Part shown: positions 9,661 to 18,366 of the stretch, piece after piece
Layout: the number at the start of each line of letters is the position of its first letter
Position numbering within the stretch: position 1 is the first letter of the stretch
Assembly (NCBI GenBank): GCA_026770025.1
Contig: JAMXDE010000013.1
Location: forward strand, 124,001-188,000
From: Craspedostauros australis
Lineage: Eukaryota > Bacillariophyta > Bacillariophyceae > Mastogloiales > Achnanthaceae
Length of the DNA: 64,000 bases
Direction of reading: 5' to 3'
The notes under the pieces: generated by a model
Databases searched by the model: none
The model's input: the letters and a program-made list of their open reading frames with translations, nothing else
What the model was told of the DNA's origin: nothing
Position numbers and translations under genes: made by a program

Positions 9661-12600
9661 CTAGGTTTTTATGAGGTCGACTTGTATATCCACGTTATCA
9701 GTTTCGACGAACATGAAGTACTTCGCCCCTGCAAACAGATGCACAGAACCGTTGTTAAAAACACCGGTAAGATGTGAGATACGGGACAGCGAAGCGTCGC
9801 ATTTGATGGCAGCTGTGCCGGCCAAATAGAAGTGGACGCTCACGCGCGAAAAAGTGGTGACGGAAATCTCCAAATCGTATTCCCCAGAATCTTCCACATC
9901 CAACTCGAACCATGCCCCCAAGTGGTCTTTGTTGGTGATAGCACCCCTGTAGTCAAAGCAGGTATCGATGGGCCCGGTGTTGCTGGAACGCAGCTTGGCA
10001 TTGAATTGACCATGGTAAACAAGGACTTCACGGCAAAAGCAGGTACCCTTGGTAGAAGGAAAATCGTCGCAACTGGGACCGAGACCATCGGTGGTGAAGC
10101 CAGCTGTCAAGAATAGCAGCTTCGCACTTGACAACTGAGTTGGATCGAACACCTGGAGGAGAAAGTCCCGTTTTGCTTCCCCGGGAATGTTGCCGAGCAA
10201 GATGATGGTCCGGGTGCCGGTTGTGCAGGCGCCAATGAGATTGTTTGTTGAAGTGCAGAGGGAAGGATCGCAGTCTTCTGCATACGAAGCGGTGATCACG
10301 GCATCGGTGATTGAGTTGGTGATTACCGCAAGGCTGATGCCTTCCGTTGGAATGCGGTACCATGCACCAGACAGAGATGGTTGAGCCGAGCAATCGGTAA
10401 AGACCACAGGCACCATATCAGTCTGAAGGACGTCAACCGCGGAGTCGGCCGACGGAAAGTCGGGGCATTGGCAGGACGCGTAGTTGTTGTCGTTCCCTGA
10501 TGCACATGCATCTCTCATGGTCAATACTGTGCTCTCGAGAGCGTTGGGATTGCCTCGCTGTACGTAAAAGTAGTACATTCGGTCTTTTCTCAAGAACAGA
10601 GGGATCTCACCGCTCGCAGGAAGCTGACCAACGCATGAAAAAGATGCGCACGATGAACCTGAAAGCACCGTGACAATCGGCACTCCAGGACCGGTGTCAG
10701 CCTCGAATGCCTTGAGAGCAACTCCCTGTGACTCTGGCAGCGCCGGTCCCGCAAACCAAACTCCCTCTTCCGTTGAGATCGAACAGATTGGTGGAATGGT
10801 GACTGTGATGGCCTCACCAGTTGCCGATACTGTTGTGGCAACTTCCACGCTGTCCAGCGATGCGGGTGGATTGTTGATGCTGTACCCCATATTCGTGATG
10901 CCGGAGAACTCACCATCAATCCTGGGGCCTTCAACCAGCGTGAACGCCGATTCGCACATGTCGTTGGCCAGAGGTACGAGGTTGGTTAGTGTGGCCTCTA
11001 AATCCGTTGATGCTCCCGAGGCTTGCACGACGATGAAGTAAGACGTGTCCGTCTCCAGTTGGACGGTGCTCCCATCCGCTAGGCCGCTCATATCGCACAT
11101 GAGGGTGTCGCACTTGTCGACGGTGTTGGCTGTCACAGTGGACGAAGTCTTGAAGATGACGGCGGACAACTCCACGCTACCTGCGTTGTCAGTTAGCCCC
11201 AACCGGAAATCCGTGATCGCCAACGCAGATGGCGTTGTGAATTGGAACCACTTGGTCGGACTGCTCAAGCCGACGCCGCACGACACGTAGTCGAAGCATG
11301 GGTCAGGGTTGCTGGAGCCGTCCGATGCCAGCGCGAAACTGACGCCGTTCCCATAGGTGAGTGCCCCGCCCACTAGCGCTGACGACAATTCGTCCGCGCA
11401 GTAGCATGTGACGACATTCCTTGAAGAACAGAAGCTTGCGATCTCTGATGGTTGGTACAGCTCGGTTGCGGTGAACGGCGGCAGATCCGTCACGGACTGA
11501 ATGATGAGCTTGTAGTCGCCCGCTACCGTGAAGTCCACGGATCGCACTGTGAAGGCTGCGTTGCAGGCAGAGACAATGGCAGGCTGGCATGTGAACGTGG
11601 TGCAGTCACTGCTGATACCTCTGCTCACCACCAGCTTGACACTCTCTTCTTCATCCGTGGTGAAGAAGAATAGCCACTTGTCGGTCCCAGCACCAATGTC
11701 TGCAGGAGTCAAGGTGAGGTTATAGAAGAAGCCAGGGATGGAAGTCTCGGAAGTACAGACAGCCGGTTCAAGTTCGCCTGTCCGCGGCGAGGAGGGGCCG
11801 TCTTCAGATGCACCGTTGAGGGTGAGTTCCGTAGCGCAAACGCAGAAGTTGCTGTTGCTGAGCCCGGAGGATGCACAACCATTGGAGATGAACGGTAGGC
11901 CTTCTGTCACTGGGACCAAGTCATCAGCATTCTGAAGCAACATGTAATACGCCAGACTGGCGTCGAGGAGAGGTAACTCGACTTGAGACGGCGGCTCCGG
12001 CCCCTCAGGGTCAGGCTCAAGAATGACTTCCAATGAGCGCGTGCCCACCTCTATCGGTGGAGGAATGAGATCGAAAGAGCCAATGCAAGCCAATCCTTCG
12101 CAACTTCCTGAAAATACCGTAACCTTCACCTCAGCCGGTATCGAGTCATTCTCAGTGAATGTCAGCCTGTAGACGCTGGCTTCCGGTATGGAGAATGTCA
12201 ACCAGACACCGTTTGTAGATGCGATGTTGCAATTTCCCATCGGGTCTGAAAATGTCAGGCCATCTTCTGGAGTCGCATCCACAGTCGTGACGAAGTCAGC
12301 GCTGGGCTGTGGGCCTTCGCTCATGATATCGTAATCTTCGACAGTGATGAACGCGAAAGTTGATTCTATGTAGTAACCAATCAGGAGCTGTGCACCTTCA
12401 CACTTGTCATGCTCGTTGGCATCGGTTGGCATGTCAGTCGGCATGTCGGTTGGATTGTCAGACGGTATGCTGGTCGGCATACTGGTTGGGCTGTCTGTTG
12501 GCCGAGACGTTGGATTACTAGTCACCGGCATACGGGTTGGCATGTCGGTCGGCTTGCTGGTCGGCATACTGGTTGGATTGTATGTTGGCCGAGACGTTGG

Positions 12601-15600
12601 ATTACTGGTCACCGGCATACGGGTCGGCTTGCTGGTTGGCATACTGGTTGGATCGTCTGTTGGCCGAGACGTTGGATTGCTGGTCACCGGCATACGGGTC
12701 GGCCTTCTTGTTGGACTGCTCGTTGGATTGCTCGTCGGTGCGCTTGTTGGTCGAGAAGTTGGTCGACTAGTCGGTGCACTCGTTGGCTGGGATGTCGGTG
12801 CATCCGTAGGTGCGCTCGTTGGCTGGGACGTCGGTGCATCCGTAGGTGCGCTCGTTGGGGTACTGGTCGGATTGCTCGTTGGCTGGGTGGTTGGCAAATC
12901 TGTAGGTGCGCTCGTGGGTTGTTCTATTGGATTGGGCGTCTCTGGGGTGGGCACGCTCGTTGGCTGGGTGGTTGGCACATTTGTCGGCAGGGCGCTTGGC
13001 GAGACCGTCGGCGCTGGTGTTGGAAGGGCAGTTGGAATGTTGGTTGGATTACTCGTTGGCTGGGTAGTTGGTACATCCGTGGGTGCCGATGTTGGAGCGG
13101 AAGTTGGAGCGCTGGTTGGTTGGGCGGTCGGGACCGCCGTCGGAGCCGACGATGCCAACACGGTGGGGTTGCTGGTCGGCCCGGAAGTTGGCACGTCCGT
13201 CGGTGGCAGGATGTCGATGATCTCGTCCGTCAGTCCGCAGATGCTCTCCACGCCCATCTCCGTGAGCTTGCTGTTGAGAGCAGCGTAGAGCTCCAGCAGG
13301 AAGGGGCCTCTGTCAGGAATCGCGTCCACGGCACAGAAGCACGTGTCTTCGGTTTGCATGCGACGATGGCGGGGACGGCCAGCAAGGTCCACGTTGAACT
13401 CGCGATCCAGATCCAGCTCGGACTGGAGCTGCTGCAGGGATCGTCTTCCGGCACCTCCGGTGGCGGGGGACGTCGCAGAAGGATCTTCGTCCACCAACGG
13501 CGTGCCATCACCGCATCCACGGCATCTTCCGTTGGTCTCCATGGTGGTGTCACCGAGAACGCATCCGTCCGAATTCGGCGTTTGTCCGGCGGGGATGTTG
13601 ATGGTGGTGATCGCGCTTCCCACGAGGACGCGTCGGAAGAGCATGTCGCAGTACTGAGCCGCCAGCTCGTTGTACACCATCTCGAAGATGGTGGAGAAGC
13701 TCTCCAGGTCGGAGGCGGACACATCTGGCACCACCAGCAGCATGAGCTGCAGGTCTTCCGGCACGAAGTCATTCGTCTCCGCCTCGCAATCTTGCGTCTG
13801 GACCAGCTGGACGTCATCGAGGGTGATGTCGGGCGGGAGGTCGACTTCGTCGTCGATCTGGTCGCGGAAGTCGTCGGCGTTGAAGACGATGATCTGGTTG
13901 GTTCCGACACCGCAGTAGCACTGAGATTCATCTTCTCGGACTCCTTCGGTGTCGATATCCGGCTGTAGGCGTCGGAGGTTGGCAACTCCATCATACTCGT
14001 GCATGAAATTTGGGATCTTGCTGGATCGGATGCCAGAGTCGGCGCGGTCGTTCGTCTCGCCCGCAGTCGCAGTCACATCCTCAGTCGCCATGCTCGGGGC
14101 AGTACGGGCATGGATGCCCATGCCAGCATCTGCGAGGAAATTCGCGCTGCCGACTCTGCCGAAGCTGTCTTCACCGCTCGCGAAGAGATGACGCTGCTTT
14201 CTCACAGTGACGAAGGAGGTTTCTGTGATGTCATTTCCAAAGCCGAAGTACGAGGAGCAGAATATGCAGGTTCCGAGCCCGGTGACCAGTATGGAGAGCG
14301 TTGGATTGTTGGGATCGTATTGACTGAAATCGACAGATGTTTGCAGCTTTCTATGACCGTGACCGTGGCCGTTGGCATGGATGGCGGCATCAAAGTACGG
14401 CTGGCTGCGATCGAAATCAAGGTCATCCCTGCCCTCGCTGTCCAGGTGCATGGTTTTCGAATCCTCATCCATGAGGAATCGATTTGAATTGAAGGTGAAC
14501 GTTTCTCCTTCGTTGTTGATCTGGACGCTGACGATCGTGGTGACGGTGGCGAGGTCACGGAAGCTGGGGTCGCAATCGCCTTGGCTGTCGCTGTCGGTAC
14601 TGTTGTAGAGATTGAAGAAGACCTGGACGACGGCATTGACCAGATCTTCAACCTCTTGGAAAGAGAGGGATGTTTGGCCCGGGGTCGGGTTGCCAAAGTT
14701 GGTGTCCGTGAACTGAACGTAGAGTTCCGTGGTGAAGGGTTCACGAGGTGGACATTCATTGACACCAACGATGCAGGCCAATCCGAGGTCCTGCACGTTG
14801 ATGTTGTACACCGCCATGAGCTCTGCCTCGGATGGCGATCGTTCCGCGATAGGGGCGATGTCGCAGTAGCAGGTTTCGGTGAGTTCGTTTGTCCTCCTGG
14901 GGCTTCTTGGCCTCCTTGGCTTTCTTGAGTCACCGCTGCCGCCGCCGCGTGTTGCGGAGTGGGCGCCCAGGGCCCTGCCTGCAGAGCTGATGGAGGTGGT
15001 GGTGGTATCGTAGGGATGTGTGACGCTGTTGGATGTGCAGGCACGATTGTCGTTGATGTGGAGTCTGTCATCCGCGGCTGTTCGTTTGAGCACGTTGGTG
15101 CTATCATCACTGTCACTATCACCACGAGTATGACCATCGCTGTCGCTGCCGTTGACATCACCGTTGACATCACCGTCGACATCACCATGTGCATTAATGC
15201 TACTTCGAAGATGGTCGTTGACCTGTTCGTTGATGAGGTCACCCATGCCATGTCCAATATCACTGGTACCATCATAGTCACCACCATCGTGAGCACCACG
15301 ATTGGAGGCATGATCGGTGTATTGCATCTTGCGAGAACGCCTACCACCTGACATGGTGGCGAGCAAGGGCCCCTCGGTATAGAGCGTGGTGACAGCCGGA
15401 TCGCATCCACGACATCGCAGGGTGACGATGGCCTCGATACTGACGGCGATAGATCCGCTGATCTCCTCCGGCACGACCGTGGATCCGTCCGTGACGATGC
15501 CCGTGAAGGTGACGTTGTTGATGACGCGGAAGAAGGGATCGCAGTATCTCTCGGCGACCAGGTCGTTGTAGGTGGTGGCGAAGGTGGCCTCGAGCTCTGG

Positions 15601-18222
15601 GACGCGAGGGTCGTCGAGGGAGAGAGGTGAAACCTGCTGATCGTCCTCGCAGACCAGGAGCTCGATGGCGATGCGAATGTCGAACACCTGCTCGTCGTCG
15701 ACGGTGTCGGAGCAGTCGATCTCCTGCACCTCCTGAACGTTGGTGATGAAGAGAATGGGGTCGGTGTTGTTGATCTGGAGAGTCTCGTTGAGAGCGTTGA
15801 GGATCTGCTTCTCCGTGACACCTTCCTGCGTTGCGTTGACACTGCAGAGACAGTCGATGTCTGGGTTGATGGTGTCGTCAGGGTCACCCTGCAGAGAGCG
15901 ATGGTGGGCGATGGCGGACTGCAGTTGGCGATGGTTGTTGATATTGAGCGGTGGGCCGAATGGGCTGTCTTCGGGTTGGAAGCCGGTTCTGGTTCCAGCA
16001 TTTTCACCTGCATTTGCATATGCACTTTCCTTCGCCTTGTGGGCGTTGATAGCATTGAGGATGTCGGCAAAGCGTGGGTCTTCCTCGTGGTGTTGAGATG
16101 GGGTGAACTCCTCGGCCGTCCAGGATGAGTAGCCATATTCGCGTTCGATGTTGCTGTTGTCAGCGTTGCTGTTGTCAGCACTGTCATCGTAGGGATTACC
16201 TTCCTCGTTGAGCGCACGGCGGCGACGAACCGTGACAAAGTCGACGTCGTTGTAGAGCAGCGTGCCCGATTCGCAGCTGAAGCAAAAGAAGGTGTAGATT
16301 GAGATGTAGGTGGAGACACCAATAGAGGAGCTGAAGTCAGTCGAGGTTTGCATGTTGCGGTGGCCGTGGAATGAAGGATCCGTGTTGGAATCTTGGAGAC
16401 GGCGGCTGTAGCCTTCGACGACCTGCACCAGCTCGACGTTGGCGACGCGTCTGAAGAAGGGGTCGCAGGACTGGTCGTTGAGCGCGCCGCTGTTCTGCGC
16501 GTTGTATTCGTTCTTGAGATCCTCCTCGAACTGCTCCACCTGTCCGTCTGTGAGACCACCACCGGCCGTGGAAGACAGTGATGTGTCGATCTGGATGGTG
16601 ATGAGGACGATGGCGGTGCGTGTCTCGAAGTCGTCGGCGGTGCATGCACTGGAGGGGTCCACGAGGACGAGAGAGAGGATGACGTCGATGCCAGTGGTGG
16701 TGGCGGTCTGGAGACGTCTGCCGCCTGTGGGAGAGTTGGTGGCTTGGATGACGGCATCGTACTCGTTGACGAAGGCAGAGATGGTTGGTGGAAAGCAAAT
16801 GCACTCATTTGGACCATTTCCCGACTTGGACATCTTGGTGTTGTTGCTCGTGCCTCCCGGCATGGGCGATCCCGTCTTGGATTGCTTCTGCGAGTCGGAA
16901 GGCGTGGAGGGAGGTGCTCCCATCTTGCTGCCCTTCCCGGATGGTGCTGCCGTGGTGTCCGGTCCAGGCGCTGGTCCGTTGAGATCGGTGGAATCAGTTG
17001 GAGCCGACGTGGGTTCTGAGAACATGGATGCCTTGGTGCCCTTGCCGCCCTGCATTGATTTGGGAGCTGGTCCGTCGGGTGTCTCGCCATCCCCATCCCC
17101 TTCTCCACTAGCGCCGGTGCCGTTGGCCTTAGTCTTCTTGTTGTCGTTACCACTTCTGCCCTTGTCCTTGCCATTGTCGTTCTTTGCCATCGCGGTGTTG
17201 AGCGAGCGTCTGTGCAGAAGGGAGAAGGAGACGCCATTGTGGGTGTGCTCCTCCGAACCGTCAAGGAATCGCCGTGGCTTGAGGCGGCCGCGCTTTCCCC
17301 GTGGTGGTGATGATGGAGCGGAGGGTCCAATTGCGTCTTCGTCGTCGTTGTCATCTCGCAGATTGTCGGAGAGGCCGTACAGGGCGAATCTCTCCACTCC
17401 ACGCTGCTTGGTGTCCTTTGCCCCGCTGCCTCTGCGTGGATGGTGGTTACCTACATCTGTGTTTGCCTGTGCATCTGTGTTTGCATGCGTCTGGGTCTGG
17501 GTCTGATGATTGGCTTTGACGCTAGGTTTCGCAGTTGCACCTGTATGAGTAGCTGGCTTGCCGGAAGACCCTTCCTGATGCTGCCACAGCTGCATCATGC
17601 GACGCTGAGTCTGATCCAGGATAGATGGATCGATCTGGTCGATAAAGACAGGCCCGCTGCCACCGCCAATGTCGGGACAACCGACACACTCTCCTTCGAT
17701 GAGGATGAGGAAGTCGATCTCTTCGGCCTCTTCCACATCCTCCAGCCTGCGGCCGCCGTTCGCGGATGGATCAGTGACGATGAAGGTGGAGCCAATGCTG
17801 GACCTCACGATGGACATGGCAGTGAGAGTGTAGAAAGCCCCATTCTGGGCGCAGCTGGCCACGGCGTTGTACGCATCAACGAAGTTGGTCTCCAGCAGAG
17901 TGCGGGCATCCTCAGCGTTGTCCACAAGGGTGTTGGGACGCGCGAGAACGGTCAGAATGGCGTACTGGTTGATAGGAATTGGACCGTTGGTGTTGGTGTT
18001 GATGCACGTTCCATCATCTTCCAGGTCTCTGCGGGCGACGGGTGGAAAGGCGTCGGTGTCGGCTGCCTTCCTCATCTTCCTGGTCAGCTTGGTGACTTCC
18101 TGCGGATGTTCCGTTGCCGTTGCCGTTACTGTTGCTTCTGCTGGACTTGCAGCCATCGTCACCGTGACCACCATGGCTATCATGGCCATCATGGCAACAA
18201 CAGAGACGGCGAGCATCTGCAT
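9661..18222 (-). CDS. Giant modular secreted protein, copy 1
   Basis: The product has 2853 residues in one exon. ATG at 18222 gives a signal peptide (MQMLAVSVVAMMAMIAMVV, likely cut after ASPAEA); the frame is open further up only through a TTG. Residues ~100-1670 hold about five Cys modules of ~280 residues: a CxC entry (ECICFPP ~475, DCLCSVN ~794, TCYCDIA ~1118, QCYCGVG ~1436, TCFCAVD ~1628), a CDPFFR-type motif, and a CxxC exit (CVGC, CFSC, CRGC, CIFC, CRGC). At least eleven R-x-[LM]-Q motifs sit in this half. Residues ~1671-1937 are a Pro-Thr-x repeat linker. The rest has about six Cys-paired beta-sandwich domains that recall PPC-type domains (GVWLTFSIPE, YYFYVQRGN). It is probably a cell-surface or frustule-associated protein; function unknown. 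Confidence 0.9.
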   Translation of the reverse strand: MQMLAVSVVAMMAMIAMVVTVTMAASPAEATVTATATEHPQEVTKLTRKMRKAADTDAFPPVARRDLEDDGTCINTNTNGPIPINQYAILTVLARPNTLVDNAEDARTLLETNFVDAYNAVASCAQNGAFYTLTAMSIVRSSIGSTFIVTDPSANGGRRLEDVEEAEEIDFLILIEGECVGCPDIGGGSGPVFIDQIDPSILDQTQRRMMQLWQHQEGSSGKPATHTGATAKPSVKANHQTQTQTHANTDAQANTDVGNHHPRRGSGAKDTKQRGVERFALYGLSDNLRDDNDDEDAIGPSAPSSPPRGKRGRLKPRRFLDGSEEHTHNGVSFSLLHRRSLNTAMAKNDNGKDKGRSGNDNKKTKANGTGASGEGDGDGETPDGPAPKSMQGGKGTKASMFSEPTSAPTDSTDLNGPAPGPDTTAAPSGKGSKMGAPPSTPSDSQKQSKTGSPMPGGTSNNTKMSKSGNGPNECICFPPTISAFVNEYDAVIQATNSPTGGRRLQTATTTGIDVILSLVLVDPSSACTADDFETRTAIVLITIQIDTSLSSTAGGGLTDGQVEQFEEDLKNEYNAQNSGALNDQSCDPFFRRVANVELVQVVEGYSRRLQDSNTDPSFHGHRNMQTSTDFSSSIGVSTYISIYTFFCFSCESGTLLYNDVDFVTVRRRRALNEEGNPYDDSADNSNADNSNIEREYGYSSWTAEEFTPSQHHEEDPRFADILNAINAHKAKESAYANAGENAGTRTGFQPEDSPFGPPLNINNHRQLQSAIAHHRSLQGDPDDTINPDIDCLCSVNATQEGVTEKQILNALNETLQINNTDPILFITNVQEVQEIDCSDTVDDEQVFDIRIAIELLVCEDDQQVSPLSLDDPRVPELEATFATTYNDLVAERYCDPFFRVINNVTFTGIVTDGSTVVPEEISGSIAVSIEAIVTLRCRGCDPAVTTLYTEGPLLATMSGGRRSRKMQYTDHASNRGAHDGGDYDGTSDIGHGMGDLINEQVNDHLRSSINAHGDVDGDVNGDVNGSDSDGHTRGDSDSDDSTNVLKRTAADDRLHINDNRACTSNSVTHPYDTTTTSISSAGRALGAHSATRGGGSGDSRKPRRPRSPRRTNELTETCYCDIAPIAERSPSEAELMAVYNINVQDLGLACIVGVNECPPREPFTTELYVQFTDTNFGNPTPGQTSLSFQEVEDLVNAVVQVFFNLYNSTDSDSQGDCDPSFRDLATVTTIVSVQINNEGETFTFNSNRFLMDEDSKTMHLDSEGRDDLDFDRSQPYFDAAIHANGHGHGHRKLQTSVDFSQYDPNNPTLSILVTGLGTCIFCSSYFGFGNDITETSFVTVRKQRHLFASGEDSFGRVGSANFLADAGMGIHARTAPSMATEDVTATAGETNDRADSGIRSSKIPNFMHEYDGVANLRRLQPDIDTEGVREDESQCYCGVGTNQIIVFNADDFRDQIDDEVDLPPDITLDDVQLVQTQDCEAETNDFVPEDLQLMLLVVPDVSASDLESFSTIFEMVYNELAAQYCDMLFRRVLVGSAITTINIPAGQTPNSDGCVLGDTTMETNGRCRGCGDGTPLVDEDPSATSPATGGAGRRSLQQLQSELDLDREFNVDLAGRPRHRRMQTEDTCFCAVDAIPDRGPFLLELYAALNSKLTEMGVESICGLTDEIIDILPPTDVPTSGPTSNPTVLASSAPTAVPTAQPTSAPTSAPTSAPTDVPTTQPTSNPTNIPTALPTPAPTVSPSALPTNVPTTQPTSVPTPETPNPIEQPTSAPTDLPTTQPTSNPTSTPTSAPTDAPTSQPTSAPTDAPTSQPTSAPTSRPTSRPTSAPTSNPTSSPTRRPTRMPVTSNPTSRPTDDPTSMPTSKPTRMPVTSNPTSRPTYNPTSMPTSKPTDMPTRMPVTSNPTSRPTDSPTSMPTSIPSDNPTDMPTDMPTDANEHDKCEGAQLLIGYYIESTFAFITVEDYDIMSEGPQPSADFVTTVDATPEDGLTFSDPMGNCNIASTNGVWLTFSIPEASVYRLTFTENDSIPAEVKVTVFSGSCEGLACIGSFDLIPPPIEVGTRSLEVILEPDPEGPEPPSQVELPLLDASLAYYMLLQNADDLVPVTEGLPFISNGCASSGLSNSNFCVCATELTLNGASEDGPSSPRTGELEPAVCTSETSIPGFFYNLTLTPADIGAGTDKWLFFFTTDEEESVKLVVSRGISSDCTTFTCQPAIVSACNAAFTVRSVDFTVAGDYKLIIQSVTDLPPFTATELYQPSEIASFCSSRNVVTCYCADELSSALVGGALTYGNGVSFALASDGSSNPDPCFDYVSCGVGLSSPTKWFQFTTPSALAITDFRLGLTDNAGSVELSAVIFKTSSTVTANTVDKCDTLMCDMSGLADGSTVQLETDTSYFIVVQASGASTDLEATLTNLVPLANDMCESAFTLVEGPRIDGEFSGITNMGYSINNPPASLDSVEVATTVSATGEAITVTIPPICSISTEEGVWFAGPALPESQGVALKAFEADTGPGVPIVTVLSGSSCASFSCVGQLPASGEIPLFLRKDRMYYFYVQRGNPNALESTVLTMRDACASGNDNNYASCQCPDFPSADSAVDVLQTDMVPVVFTDCSAQPSLSGAWYRIPTEGISLAVITNSITDAVITASYAEDCDPSLCTSTNNLIGACTTGTRTIILLGNIPGEAKRDFLLQVFDPTQLSSAKLLFLTAGFTTDGLGPSCDDFPSTKGTCFCREVLVYHGQFNAKLRSSNTGPIDTCFDYRGAITNKDHLGAWFELDVEDSGEYDLEISVTTFSRVSVHFYLAGTAAIKCDASLSRISHLTGVFNNGSVHLFAGAKYFMFVETDNVDIQVDLIKT
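12424..13210 (-). repeat. Coding minisatellite: Pro-Thr-x linker of copy 1
   Basis: About 790 bases encode repeats such as APTSAPTDVPTTQPTSNPT. Near the 3' side a 25-residue (75-base) unit beginning TRMPVTSNPT occurs three times, against twice in copy 2. Extended Pro-Thr linkers of this kind are usually O-glycosylated spacers in secreted proteins; that is known of such sequences, not shown here. Confidence 0.9.
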
Positions 18223-18366
18223 GGTGTTGTCGCTGATGATTGATGCACAATTCGAAGAAGGAATTCGATAAAGCAAGCCGAGATAATGAACTTGTCTTGC
18301 CCCATCTGCGGTGGCAACAGGTACTCCAGCGTCGTGTGATCCGTTGGGTCTCTTCAGCGTCTCACA

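Larger units (their letters stand above)
8061..18366. repeat. Tandem segmental duplication, unit 1
   Basis: This ~10.3 kb matches 20476-30726 directly, with the start offset by 12,415 bases. The left breakpoint is sharp and falls inside the LRR gene (homology starts at tatcccctccaagaac, LRR residue 549). On the right, similarity is continuous to about 18262 and resumes at 18320-18366 (gtactccagcg motif). The unit carries the LRR 3' half and the whole giant secreted protein gene. Most indels inside coding sequence are multiples of three. Confidence 0.93.

Noticed and set aside
12409-13968. Long plus-strand open frames opposite the Pro-Thr linker (also 24818-26302), reading as Gly/Val/Leu or Trp/Arg repeats.
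   Set aside because: They are antisense shadows of the repeat codons.
14202-17402. A 1066-codon open frame on the same strand but in another frame within giant copy 1 (and 1060 codons at 26548-29730 in copy 2).
   Set aside because: It is Ser/Thr/Pro/Arg-rich, as expected from shifting Asp/Val/Thr-rich codons with GC-biased third positions. Presence in both copies only reflects the recent duplication.
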